In this document: positions 8,132 to 16,721 of the stretch, in pieces
How the letters are laid out: every line of letters begins with the position of its first letter
Position numbering within the stretch: the first letter of the stretch is position 1
Notes under the pieces: generated by a model
The model's database searches: none
The model's input: the letters and a program-made list of their open reading frames with translations, nothing else
What the model was told of the DNA's origin: nothing
Source of the DNA: an uncultured Lachnospiraceae bacterium
GTDB lineage: Bacteria; Bacillota; Clostridia; Lachnospirales; Lachnospiraceae
Assembly (NCBI GenBank): GCA_947650005.1
Contig: CANSTU010000010.1
Location: 1-64,000 of the forward strand
Direction: 5' to 3'
DNA length: 64,000 nucleotides
Program-made: the position numbers and the translations under genes

Positions 8132-8193
8132 TGCTCAATTCTCCTCTTATGTCAGTGACGCCACGGGATTAGCAGATTTCCTGTGACAGTCTT

Positions 8194-8222
8194 AGAATAG
8201 CATATGCAAGAGGAATTGTCAA
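8194..8222 (-). promoter_or_regulatory. bioY promoter
   Basis: The minus strand has TTGACA (8217-8222), a 17-nt spacer and TATTCT (8194-8199), a near-consensus sigma-A promoter about 65 nt upstream of the bioY start. Its -35 box lies inside the predicted BirA operator. Confidence 0.8.
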
Positions 8223-8246
8223 CCTATTTATATTTTAAGTTAACAT
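8216..8246. promoter_or_regulatory. Probable BirA operator
   Basis: An inverted repeat TTGTCAAC-N15-GTTAACAT resembles the Firmicutes BirA site (TTGTTAAC-N14/16-GTTAACAA). One half overlaps the -35 box of bioY, so binding would block RNA polymerase. BirA itself is not in the window. The assignment follows from the known biotin regulon and the half-site match. Confidence 0.7.
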
Positions 8247-8269
8247 CATGCGATATTCATTGTTCGAGA

Positions 8270-8402
8270 TTCCGGCAGGACTGTCCATTAACTGGACAGT
8301 CCATATGAAAACGTGACGGTCGTCATGCACCCAGCCTACCTGGCAGCGATTTTCGCGGTTAAATGCGTAACAGTTCAGACAAGTCTGAACTGTTACATTT
8401 GT
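8270..8402. repeat. Two-hairpin repeat element, copy B
   Basis: This is the second copy of the element at 1265-1392, in the same orientation. It opens with a 9-bp perfect hairpin (GGACTGTCC-ATTAACT-GGACAGTCC, 8278-8302), shares the core TGACGGT-GTCATGCA-CCAGCC-ACCTGGC, and closes with the same 12-bp stem TAACAGTTCAGA/TCTGAACTGTTA (8368-8395) but a different loop (CAAG instead of TGCG). It lies between the small ORF at 8469 and the bioY promoter region. Confidence 0.75.
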
Positions 8403-8468
8403 CGCTACTTCTCACATTCCTGGCAAGATACCGCCCGGAGGAATGGGAAAGATAACTATTTGTTTCTC

Positions 8469-8576
8469 TCAGATCACGTACAGCTGAGCCCGCTGCATTC
8501 CCTCCAGCAATCCCCCTCCTCCGATCGGGATCCTGCCAGGCAAGCGGGTAATTACGATATCTTTTATCCGCCTCAT
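8469..8576 (-). CDS. Possible 35-residue coupled ORF
   Basis: The frame starts with an ATG whose last bases overlap the TGA of the preceding gene (ATGA), a typical coupling arrangement. It encodes a 35-residue basic peptide with a Gly run (PIGGGGLLEG). No family is recognised and no separate ribosome-binding site is seen. It may be chance sequence. Confidence 0.25.
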   Translation of the reverse strand: MRRIKDIVITRLPGRIPIGGGGLLEGMQRAQLYVI

Positions 8577-9010
8577 ACCAGAATCGTTCCCAGCCCTAAC
8601 TTGCTGATCTTCACTTCCTCCACCACGATCGTATCCATTTTCTGTGCCAGCTCTCGGTTTCCCACCACCTCTTCCAGGGCATATTCCCGATTCACATAGC
8701 CAGACTTTTTCCGCCCTTTTCCAGCAGGATACCATACGCTCATCCGGAACCGCGCTTTCATCTTCTTGTAGGCCCTGTAGGAAGCGCTTTCTTTATCCAG
8801 ATAGAAAACGTGATTTTCCGGAGTCGTATCCTCCGCCACTTCCTTTAGGAAGATGCGAAAAATCACTTCCTTCAGTTTATGGGGCACGTCCTCATTTTCA
8901 ATCAGCTCCCCATAGGTAAACCGTGCCCCTACGTAGATGCTGGACATATCCTGTACGATGTATTTAAAATCATTTTCTGCGGAAATGATCTGTTCCTCTT
9001 TGTTATCCAC
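8573..9010 (-). CDS. Hypothetical protein, partner of the sigma-like gene
   Basis: I do not recognise this 145-residue soluble protein. It is mixed alpha/beta in appearance, has no membrane segment or signal peptide, and has a Lys/Arg-rich middle (about residues 90-115). The preferred start is GTG at 9010, which overlaps the end of the sigma-like gene and follows GGGAG; an in-frame ATG at 9046 lies deeper inside that gene. The overlap suggests the two proteins are made together and may interact. No function is proposed. Confidence 0.7.
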   Translation of the reverse strand: MDNKEEQIISAENDFKYIVQDMSSIYVGARFTYGELIENEDVPHKLKEVIFRIFLKEVAEDTTPENHVFYLDKESASYRAYKKMKARFRMSVWYPAGKGRKKSGYVNREYALEEVVGNRELAQKMDTIVVEEVKISKLGLGTILV

Positions 9011-9755
9011 GCCCGTTTTCTCCCGTATCGATATCTTCGATGGCATCGCCGGAAAACTTCACCGCCTCCATGATCTCCAGAAGCGTCATCTCCGTCTCGT
9101 CCGCCAGCTCCTGCATGCTCACTTTACGTCCCAGGCTTTCTGCCAGTTCCCTGGCCGCATCCGCCACCTGGTTCACTTTCTGGGCCGTCCTCTCTCCGGC
9201 TTCCTTCTCCCGGGCGTTTTCTGCGATGTGTTCTTCCATCGATTCCATGATCATGCTGCCCAGAAGCCCTTCGGCCTGTGCTGCATCCTCCGCCGTGCCC
9301 AGCATTTCCACTCCTCTGGCTAAGGCCAGATTCCCTTCTCCGATCAAATCCTCCAAAAGAGCCCCCTGCCCTGCATATAGTCTGGACATATCCGCCACAT
9401 GAGGAAGAAAAAGGCGGATCAGTTGTTCCTTTGCCTGCGCATCCCCTGCCATAGCGGAGAGGATAACCGCTTCCTTTTCCCCAGAGGACAGTTCTTCCTG
9501 AGTACGGATACTTTCCAGCCAGGCGGCCAGGTAATTTCGCTCTGCCTCTGATAACCACGCATCCGGATCAGTCGATTCCCCGATTCCGATTTTCTGCGAA
9601 CGAAGATAATCCGATATCATCTTAAACTGAGTTTCATCGAAATCCAATTCCGAAAAAGCGTTCTTTACCTGCTCCTCACTGACACGGTTTCCCTGTTTCT
9701 TTGCCAGCTTCTTTACTTCCGCCAGCGTGGCCACAAATTGCTGTTCCTGCTCCAT
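9003..9755 (-). CDS. Degenerate sigma-70-family protein lacking region 4
   Basis: This 250-residue protein resembles a primary sigma factor in parts. Residues 1-60 look like region 1.1 (acidic, ending SQKIGIGES). Residues near 118-150 match regions 2.1-2.2 (the core-binding helix; LLEDLIGEGNLALARGVE). About residues 195-245 match region 3. The aromatic -10 recognition and melting segment (regions 2.3-2.4) is replaced by an Ala/Glu-rich sequence, and region 4, which reads the -35 box, is absent. It may bind RNA polymerase core without recognising promoters; that is inference. The ATG at 9755 follows GGGAG from a hairpin repeat. Confidence 0.7.
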   Translation of the reverse strand: MEQEQQFVATLAEVKKLAKKQGNRVSEEQVKNAFSELDFDETQFKMISDYLRSQKIGIGESTDPDAWLSEAERNYLAAWLESIRTQEELSSGEKEAVILSAMAGDAQAKEQLIRLFLPHVADMSRLYAGQGALLEDLIGEGNLALARGVEMLGTAEDAAQAEGLLGSMIMESMEEHIAENAREKEAGERTAQKVNQVADAARELAESLGRKVSMQELADETEMTLLEIMEAVKFSGDAIEDIDTGENGRG

Positions 9756-9758
9756 CTT

Positions 9759-9862
9759 TACTCCCGTCTGCGCGCATGGCACACATTTAAACCGGATTGA
9801 TTTCATCCGCGTGCATGGCACGAACCCAAATCAGAATGATCCCGTCCGCACGCATTTAAACT
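9759..9862 (-). repeat. Degenerate hairpin/Shine-Dalgarno units before the sigma-like gene
   Basis: Two clear units and one worn unit of the same family occupy the rhomboid-sigma gap. The proximal one reads GTGTGC-CAT-GCGCGC then AGACGGGAG, with two G-U pairs in the stem. The middle one has CGTGC-CAT-GCACG. The proximal unit gives the ribosome-binding site 5-6 nt before the ATG at 9755. Confidence 0.7.
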
Positions 9863-9870
9863 TTCTCCCC

Positions 9871-10767
9871 TCACTGCTTCATCTCATAAGGCGCTTTCAC
9901 ATGGGCATGGGTATATAAATGGTGCTGGCAATACTCATAATTCCCGTAACATTTGGAGCAGAACCGAAATTCCAACGTAGGGTCGTCCTCCTCCGTCCTG
10001 CCGCAGATAGCGCATTTATGCTTGGTCACCCCTTGCGGGGCGCGCACCTGTTTACGGAAGTCATGCCGCCGCTTCACCTGCCTGGGCGACATGTGGATAT
10101 GGTTTCTGCTGGTTAAGAAGAACACTACGAAATTGAGCAGGGAAGAACCGATGACGAACCAGCTCACCATACCGCCCGCAATACACTCGTATACCAACAT
10201 CACCCCGTAGATGATACCCAGCCATTTCACCTTTACAGGAATAATGAACATCAAAAGCACCTGCATCTCCGGGAAAGTGGCTGCATAGGCCAAAAAGATG
10301 GACATATTGATATAATAGGTAGAAAACATGCCAAAGTAGACTTCTTCTCCTCCGCGCAGCACATAAATCGTTTCCGTTCCCAGCCTAACCGCTTCCGGAT
10401 TCCCTATCAGGCAGTAGATGAAAAGCAGGATGCTTCCCAAGATGGTAAACACCATCCCCAGAAAAAGGTACAGATTATACCGATATGTCCCCCAGATCCG
10501 TTCCAACTGGGTTCCGATGGAATAATAAAACATCAGCATAATCAAGGTGAAAAATAAATTGGAGCTTGACGGAGGAATCAGAATCCAGGACACCAGCCTC
10601 CAAACCTGGCCGTGGAAAAATATCTGAAAGGGATCCAGGGTGAGATACCCAAGGAATGCCGGATAGATCAGCATGATCAGATATCCTGCCGCATAACATG
10701 CGATCAGATACATGGAAATGTTCTGAATTGCATACTTCCCGAATTTCTTTTCAAATCTGCTTCTCAT
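9871..10767 (-). CDS. Rhomboid-like membrane protein with C-terminal zinc ribbon, probably without protease activity
   Basis: This 298-residue integral membrane protein has about six transmembrane helices (residues 15-225) in the rhomboid-like arrangement, including an L1-type loop (FFHGQVWRLVSWI). After a basic segment the C-terminus carries a zinc-ribbon-like cluster: CAICGR, then CSKCYGNYEYCQHH. The GxSG serine motif of active rhomboid proteases is not apparent in the fourth helix region, where FSTYYINMSIF stands, so a non-catalytic relative is likely. The ATG at 10767 follows AGGTG and is preferred over an upstream TTG. Confidence 0.7.
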   Translation of the reverse strand: MRSRFEKKFGKYAIQNISMYLIACYAAGYLIMLIYPAFLGYLTLDPFQIFFHGQVWRLVSWILIPPSSSNLFFTLIMLMFYYSIGTQLERIWGTYRYNLYLFLGMVFTILGSILLFIYCLIGNPEAVRLGTETIYVLRGGEEVYFGMFSTYYINMSIFLAYAATFPEMQVLLMFIIPVKVKWLGIIYGVMLVYECIAGGMVSWFVIGSSLLNFVVFFLTSRNHIHMSPRQVKRRHDFRKQVRAPQGVTKHKCAICGRTEEDDPTLEFRFCSKCYGNYEYCQHHLYTHAHVKAPYEMKQ

Positions 10768-10883
10768 ATTAGAAACACCTATGCCTTTCCGCAATCTGCC
10801 GGATCTCCTGCGCGTCCGCCATGCAGGCCGCAGGCGCCTATGATATCTCCTGTTGTGTCCGAAATGTCCGAAACAGCATCCTT

Positions 10884-10912
10884 ATTCTATCATTCCATAC
10901 AAAAAAAGGCAA
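10884..10912 (-). promoter_or_regulatory. Promoter of the rhomboid-sigma unit
   Basis: The minus strand carries TTGCCT, a 17-nt spacer and TAGAAT. Just downstream of the -10 box (around 10855-10876) are two direct copies of TTTCGGACA, a possible regulator site. It diverges from the activase promoter in the same intergenic region. Confidence 0.6.
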
Positions 10913-10986
10913 TGAACCAGCTGGATAAATTCATAAAAGTTATAAAAACTTTAGAATTTCATTTTCTTTTTTAACAGGTTCTTTAG

Positions 10987-11015
10987 TTGCTTTTGGGGAT
11001 ATGCTGTCGTATAAT
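10987..11015 (+). promoter_or_regulatory. Promoter of the dehydratase activase gene
   Basis: TTGCTT, a 17-nt spacer and TATAAT lie 55 nt before the start codon at 11070. The rest of the leader contains AAAGGA as ribosome-binding site. An ATG at 11064 opens only a six-codon frame. Confidence 0.75.
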
Positions 11016-11069
11016 GTAACAGTTGATCGAACGACACATATAAATAAGAAGAAAGGAAAAAAATGACAT

Positions 11070-14000
11070 ATGCACAATATTAAGTCTCCGCTCTATGGCC
11101 TTGGAATCGATATCGGTTCCACAACGGTGAAGATCGCCATTCTGGACGAGGGACATCATATCCTTTTTTCCGATTATAGAAGGCATTACGCCAATATACA
11201 GGAAACCCTGGCCGCTCTTCTTTCCGATGCCAGACAGAAACTGGGAAGCATTACCCTGCATCCCATGATTACTGGCTCCGGAGGATTGACGCTGGCCAAT
11301 CATCTAGGAATCCCCTTCATCCAGGAAGTAATTGCCGTATCCTCTTCCCTGCAGGAACTGGCCCCGAAAACCGATGTGGCCATTGAACTGGGCGGGGAGG
11401 ATGCGAAGATCATCTACTTTGAAAACGGAAATATAGAGCAACGCATGAACGGCATCTGTGCGGGAGGGACGGGCTCCTTCATCGACCAGATGGCCTCCCT
11501 TCTCCAGACCGATGCTGCCGGATTGAATGAATACGCCAAGAACTATCAATCGCTTTACACCATCGCCGCCCGCTGCGGCGTCTTTGCCAAAACCGATATC
11601 CAACCTCTGATCAACGAAGGGGCTACGAAAGAGGATTTGGCTGCATCCATTTTTCAGGCTGTTGTAAACCAAACCATCAGCGGCTTGGCCTGCGGAAAGC
11701 CCATCCGGGGCCATGTGGCCTTTCTGGGCGGTCCGCTCCACTTCCTTTCCGAATTAAAAGCCGCTTTCATCCGCACCCTGAAGCTGGATGCGGAGCATAC
11801 CATCGAAGCGGAACACTCCCACCTCTTCGCGGCATTTGGATCTGCCCTGAACTGCCGGGAGGATGTTTCCTTTTCCATAGACGACCTTCTGGCCCGGCTC
11901 TCCGGCGGTATCCGCATGGAATTTGAAGTAGCCCGCATGGATCCCCTCTTCTCCTCTGATGAAGAGTACGAGGAGTTCCGCTCCCGCCACGACAGCCACT
12001 GTGTCAAGGCTTCTTCCCTGGAAGATTACGCGGGAAACTGCTACTTGGGCATTGACGCGGGGAGCACCACCACCAAGGTAGCTCTGGTCGGGGAGGACGG
12101 TTCCCTGCTTTATTCTTTTTACAGCAACAATAACGGAAGCCCCTTGAAAACCGCCATCGGCGCCATTCAGGAAATCTATTCCCTGCTGCCCCGGGGCGTG
12201 AAAATCGTCCGTTCCTGCTCCACCGGCTATGGGGAAGCCCTGATGAAGGCAGCTTTTTTGCTGGACGACGGCGAAGTGGAAACCGTAGCCCATTACCATG
12301 CGGCTGCCTTTTTTGACCCGGAAGTGGACTGTATCCTGGATATCGGCGGTCAGGACATGAAGTGCATTAAAATTAAAAACGGCACCGTAGACAGCGTGCT
12401 CCTCAACGAAGCTTGTTCCTCCGGCTGCGGTTCCTTCATCGAAACCTTCGCCAGATCGCTGAACTACAGCGTACAGGATTTCGCCCAAGCCGCCCTATTT
12501 GCGGCCCATCCCATCGATCTGGGCACCAGATGTACCGTATTCATGAATTCCAAGGTAAAACAGGCCCAGAAGGAGGGAGCGGACGTGGCGGATATCTCCG
12601 CCGGCCTAGCCTATTCCGTTATCAAGAACGCCCTGTTCAAGGTGATCAAAGTATCCGACGCCTCCGAACTAGGCCGCCAGATCGTGGTACAGGGCGGAAC
12701 CTTCTATAACGATGCAGTGCTGCGCAGCTTTGAGGTGATTGCAGGCTGCCAAGCCATACGACCGGACATCGCCGGAATCATGGGGGCCTTCGGCGCCGCC
12801 CTGATCGCCCGTGAAAACTACACAGCCGGCTATCAGACTTCCATGCTCACCATCGATCAGATCAGCGCCCTGGAATTTGAGACCAGCATGGCGAAATGCA
12901 AGGGCTGCACCAATCACTGCCGTCTCACCATCAACCGCTTTTCCGGCGGTAGGCAGTATATTTCTGGGAACCGCTGCGAACGGGGCCTGGGCAAACCCAA
13001 AAATCCCAGCCAGGTTCCCAACCTGTTTGAATATAAACTGAAACGGCTCTTTTCCTATGAGCCTCTCTCCGCAGACCAGGCCAAGCGGGGACGCGTGGGC
13101 ATTCCCCGCGTGTTGAACATGTATGAAAATTATCCCTTCTGGTATACATTTTTTACAAAACTCGGTTACCAGGTGGTGCTCTCCCCCGTTTCCACCCATA
13201 ACATCTATGAACTGGGGATCGAATCCATCCCCAGCGAGTCGGAATGCTATCCCGCCAAGCTGGCCCACGGACATGTAGCTTGGCTCATCCGCCAGGGAGT
13301 GGATTTCATTTTCTATCCAGCCCTGTTCTATGAAAGAAAGGAGACCGAGGGCGCAGGCAATCACTACAACTGCCCCATCGTCACCTCCTATTCCGAAAAC
13401 ATCAAAAATAACGTGGAAGAGATCGGACGGGGCGAAGCAATCCTGCGCAATCCCTTCCTGGCATTCACCAGCCTGGAAACGGCCTCCAACGCCCTGGTGG
13501 CGGAGTTTTGCGAGCTGCCTGCCCAGGAAGTGCGGCAGGCAGCGGCCCAGGCCTGGGAAGAGATGGCCGCCTCCCGGGAAGATATCAAGAAAAAGGGGGA
13601 AGAAGTGCTCGCCTGGATGGAAGAAAACGACCGCCAAGGCATCGTACTGGCAGGAAGGCCCTATCACCTGGATCCGGAAATCAACCACGGCATTCCCGAA
13701 CTGATCACCTCTTACGGGCTGGCTGTGCTCACCGAGGACTCCGTTTCGCATCTGGGATGCCCGGAACGGCCGCTCTTAGTTTCCGACCAGTGGATGTACC
13801 ACTCTCGGCTCTATGCAGCGGCCTCCTTCCTTCGTACGCGGGACGATTTGAACCTGATTCAGCTCAATTCCTTTGGCTGCGGCCTTGACGCCGTGACCAC
13901 GGATCAGGTGAACGATATCCTTTCCGGCTCCGGCAAGATCTATACCTGTTTAAAAATCGACGAGGTGAACAACCTGGGTGCGGCCAGAATCCGGATCCGT

Positions 14001-15314
14001 TCCCTCCTGTCCGCCATCCGGGAAAAGGAAAAGAAAAAGGAAAAACGCAAAGTACATTCCACCGCCGTCCAAAAGGTAGCCTTCACAGAAGAAATGAGGA
14101 AAGATTATACCATCCTCTGTCCGCAGATGTCTCCCATCCACTTTGAACTTCTGGAGGCCGCCTTCAACGCCAGCGGCTACCATGTGGAAGTCCTGCCCAA
14201 CGACAACCGGCACGCCATCGATATGGGCCTAAAGTACGTAAACAATGACGCCTGTTATCCTTCCCTGCTGGTGGTGGGCCAGATCATGGACGCACTGCTT
14301 TCTGGAAAATACGACTTAAACCGGGTGGCTGTCATCATGTCCCAGACTGGAGGCGGCTGCCGCGCCACCAACTATATGGGCTTCATACGGCGCGCCCTGG
14401 CCAAAGCGGGCATGGAACAGGTGCCGGTCATCTCCGTCAACATGTCCGGGCTGGAGGCCAATCCGGGCTTTAAACTGAGCCCCAATCTATTACTTCGGGC
14501 AGTATACGGCGCGGTATTCGGAGATATCTTCATGCGCTGCGTCTATCGGATGCGTCCCTACGAACGTACCCAAGGCAGCGTCAACACATGCCACCGCAAA
14601 TGGGCGGAAAAATGCAAAGTCTTCCTGGCATCCAAACACCCCGGCGTCCACACTTTCTTCCGGATGTGCAGGGAAATTATAGAGGAATTCGACGCCATCC
14701 CCATCACCGATGAGGCAAAACCCCGCGTGGGCATCGTAGGGGAAATTCTGGTGAAATTCGCCCCGGCCGCCAACAACCACCTGGTGGAACTTCTGGAGAC
14801 AGAGGGCGCTGAGGCGGTGGTTCCTGATCTTCTGGATTTCATGTTCTACTGCTTCTACAACCAGATTTACAAGGCAGACCACTTAGGCACCAGTAAAAAG
14901 ACGGCACGCTTCGCCAGACTGGGCATTACCGGCATGGAATGGATGCGTTCCGCCGCCAGGAAAGCCTTTGAGCGCTCCGTCCACTTCCACCCGCCGGCCA
15001 AAATCGACGATATCGCTTCCTACGCTTCTCCCATCGTTTCCATCGGGAATCAGACAGGGGAAGGCTGGTTTCTCACAGGAGAAATGGTGGAATTGATCAA
15101 GTCAGGAACCAGCAATATTGTCTGCACCCAGCCCTTCGGTTGTCTGCCCAACCATGTGGTGGGCAAAGGCGTCATTAAAGAACTGCGCAGACGTTATCCA
15201 GGCGCCAATGTGGTGGCCATCGACTATGACCCCGGGGCCAGCGAGGTAAACCAGCTCAACCGGATTAAATTAATGCTCTCTACAGCGCAGAAAAACCTGA
15301 ATAAGAACGCATAG
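11070..15314 (+). CDS. 2-Hydroxyacyl-CoA dehydratase activase, long BadF/BcrA/DUF2229 form
   Basis: This 1,414-residue protein combines two ASKHA-fold activase domains and reductase-like domains. The first activase domain (about 8-265) has [10 protein letters not shown], the CAGGTGSF cysteine loop and [11 protein letters not shown]. The second (about 325-590) has [21 protein letters not shown] and GTRCTVF. These cysteines bind the bridging [4Fe-4S] cluster in the family. The DUF2229 part follows (from about 655), then a region related to the HgdB/BcrC dehydratase subunits. Such proteins use ATP to inject an electron into a partner (R)-2-hydroxyacyl-CoA dehydratase or related enzyme. No partner is encoded nearby, so the substrate is unknown. 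The gene is monocistronic with its own promoter. Confidence 0.9.
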   Translation: MHNIKSPLYGLGIDIGSTTVKIAILDEGHHILFSDYRRHYANIQETLAALLSDARQKLGSITLHPMITGSGGLTLANHLGIPFIQEVIAVSSSLQELAPKTDVAIELGGEDAKIIYFENGNIEQRMNGICAGGTGSFIDQMASLLQTDAAGLNEYAKNYQSLYTIAARCGVFAKTDIQPLINEGATKEDLAASIFQAVVNQTISGLACGKPIRGHVAFLGGPLHFLSELKAAFIRTLKLDAEHTIEAEHSHLFAAFGSALNCREDVSFSIDDLLARLSGGIRMEFEVARMDPLFSSDEEYEEFRSRHDSHCVKASSLEDYAGNCYLGIDAGSTTTKVALVGEDGSLLYSFYSNNNGSPLKTAIGAIQEIYSLLPRGVKIVRSCSTGYGEALMKAAFLLDDGEVETVAHYHAAAFFDPEVDCILDIGGQDMKCIKIKNGTVDSVLLNEACSSGCGSFIETFARSLNYSVQDFAQAALFAAHPIDLGTRCTVFMNSKVKQAQKEGADVADISAGLAYSVIKNALFKVIKVSDASELGRQIVVQGGTFYNDAVLRSFEVIAGCQAIRPDIAGIMGAFGAALIARENYTAGYQTSMLTIDQISALEFETSMAKCKGCTNHCRLTINRFSGGRQYISGNRCERGLGKPKNPSQVPNLFEYKLKRLFSYEPLSADQAKRGRVGIPRVLNMYENYPFWYTFFTKLGYQVVLSPVSTHNIYELGIESIPSESECYPAKLAHGHVAWLIRQGVDFIFYPALFYERKETEGAGNHYNCPIVTSYSENIKNNVEEIGRGEAILRNPFLAFTSLETASNALVAEFCELPAQEVRQAAAQAWEEMAASREDIKKKGEEVLAWMEENDRQGIVLAGRPYHLDPEINHGIPELITSYGLAVLTEDSVSHLGCPERPLLVSDQWMYHSRLYAAASFLRTRDDLNLIQLNSFGCGLDAVTTDQVNDILSGSGKIYTCLKIDEVNNLGAARIRIRSLLSAIREKEKKKEKRKVHSTAVQKVAFTEEMRKDYTILCPQMSPIHFELLEAAFNASGYHVEVLPNDNRHAIDMGLKYVNNDACYPSLLVVGQIMDALLSGKYDLNRVAVIMSQTGGGCRATNYMGFIRRALAKAGMEQVPVISVNMSGLEANPGFKLSPNLLLRAVYGAVFGDIFMRCVYRMRPYERTQGSVNTCHRKWAEKCKVFLASKHPGVHTFFRMCREIIEEFDAIPITDEAKPRVGIVGEILVKFAPAANNHLVELLETEGAEAVVPDLLDFMFYCFYNQIYKADHLGTSKKTARFARLGITGMEWMRSAARKAFERSVHFHPPAKIDDIASYASPIVSIGNQTGEGWFLTGEMVELIKSGTSNIVCTQPFGCLPNHVVGKGVIKELRRRYPGANVVAIDYDPGASEVNQLNRIKLMLSTAQKNLNKNA

Positions 15315-15426
15315 AGGGTGACGAAGGCGGAATGTCCGAAGCCGTTCCCGGCGGGTTTAAAGGCAGCCCAACGGTACAGCGGCTTTCCCCTTTCCCCAAT
15401 TCCCACACCCCGTCGGAAAAATATGA

Positions 15427-15455
15427 TTGGAAAATCGAGCAGGATGTGCTATGCT
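15427..15455 (+). promoter_or_regulatory. Promoter of the VanW-family gene
   Basis: TTGGAA, a 17-nt spacer and TATGCT lie about 52 nt before the start at 15508. A small hairpin (CCTGC-ATG-CGCAGG) occupies the leader between them. Confidence 0.5.
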
Positions 15456-15507
15456 AAGATCGTATGATTCCTGCATGCGCAGGAAGAAAGGAAGGTATGA
15501 TTTTAGT

Positions 15508-16671
15508 ATGAAAAAATTACATAAGAAACTGCTCATACTGAGCTTCTTCGTGATCCTCGGCCAATGCCCGCTCCGGGCGGATGCCGCCGAATGGATTCCG
15601 GCAGGAGGAATTACTACCGTCGTGGGGGACAACCGGTATATCAACGCGGGATGGCTCTCCCAGCCCCTTATTTTCAACCTCAACGGACAGACCTGGGCCA
15701 TGGGGCTGGATGTCATCGCAAATTATCCAGTTTTCCTCTCCGCAGACGGGGGCGTCCGACAATGTATGCTGGGAGACGCCGCAGCATTTACGGATTTCAT
15801 CAATGCGGTGAACGGCCAGCTCAAAGCGCAGACCTTTGATGGGGAAGCTTCCCTGTTCGATACGGGCGCCGGAAGCTACGTCCGTAGTTCCGGAAAGGCT
15901 TATTATCAGCTGGCTCCCAATGTGACGGAGTGGGTGATCAATACCGTACAAATGCAGCTCGCCACAGGCAGTCCTCAGCCCCTTGTACTCGATCTGACAG
16001 AGGATTATTTAACCTGCGTGGTGGAAAACGGTACACTGGACTGCAGCCCTGACTTCGTGCTCGCTTCCAGCTACAGTACCAGCTTTTCCGGAAGCTCCTC
16101 CAATCGGATCACCAATATCCAGATAGCCGCCGGTCATTTGAATAATATGGTAATCATGCCGGGCCAGGAGGTCTCCGTGAGCGATTCTATCCGCCCCCGC
16201 ACAGCTGCCAATGGGTACAAGCCCGCCGGCACTTATTTAAACGGAAGGACCGTCCAGTCAACGGGCGGCGGCATCTGTCAGGTATCCTCCACCGTCTATG
16301 TGGCCGTCAAAAACGCAGGGCTGCAGATTTTGGAGCGTCATCCTCACAGTATGCCTGTGCATTATCTTCCCCTTGGTATGGATGCCGCGATCACTGCAGG
16401 CTCCAAGGATATGAGGTTTAAGAACGTCTACTCCGCTCCCGTCATCCTACAGGCCTATACCAAGGGTAACAAGCTGATCGTCAACTGTCTGGTTTGGGAA
16501 CAGGATCTAAATGGCCGCAGCTTTAAACTCTGGTCAAAGGAAACCAGCAGTCTTTCCGCCAAAACCTATTTTACCACCTATCAAGACGGCCAAGAAGTGA
16601 GCACAGACTTCATCGGTACATCCCGATACTCCGCTCCCAAACCCAAGGATTCCGACGCAGAGGACGAATAA
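15508..16671 (+). CDS. Secreted VanW-family protein
   Basis: The 387-residue protein starts with a signal peptide (MKKLHKK, a hydrophobic core, then an ADA cleavage site near residue 27). The VanW domain occupies roughly residues 200-345, with the conserved GGGICQVSSTVY stretch and a cluster of His/Pro residues after it. VanW accompanies some vancomycin-resistance clusters, but no van genes are nearby and the molecular role is unknown; a cell-wall function is usually assumed. An upstream in-frame ATG would add 27 non-hydrophobic residues before the signal peptide and is rejected. A strong terminator follows. Confidence 0.85.
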   Translation: MKKLHKKLLILSFFVILGQCPLRADAAEWIPAGGITTVVGDNRYINAGWLSQPLIFNLNGQTWAMGLDVIANYPVFLSADGGVRQCMLGDAAAFTDFINAVNGQLKAQTFDGEASLFDTGAGSYVRSSGKAYYQLAPNVTEWVINTVQMQLATGSPQPLVLDLTEDYLTCVVENGTLDCSPDFVLASSYSTSFSGSSSNRITNIQIAAGHLNNMVIMPGQEVSVSDSIRPRTAANGYKPAGTYLNGRTVQSTGGGICQVSSTVYVAVKNAGLQILERHPHSMPVHYLPLGMDAAITAGSKDMRFKNVYSAPVILQAYTKGNKLIVNCLVWEQDLNGRSFKLWSKETSSLSAKTYFTTYQDGQEVSTDFIGTSRYSAPKPKDSDAEDE

Positions 16672-16687
16672 CAGGAAACAACAATTC

Positions 16688-16716
16688 AGGCAGGCCAATG
16701 GCCTGCCTGTTTCTTT
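16688..16716 (+). terminator. Rho-independent terminator after the VanW gene
   Basis: AGGCAGGCC and GGCCTGCCT form a 9-bp stem with a minimal loop, followed by GTTTCTTTT on the plus strand. It sits between convergent genes. The minus side lacks a clean U-tract, so it mainly serves the VanW gene. Confidence 0.85.
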
Positions 16717-16721
16717 TCAGT

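Noticed and set aside
15427-15507. Longer VanW start at 15427
   Set aside because: It would place charged residues before the signal peptide, and it coincides with the promoter -35 box.
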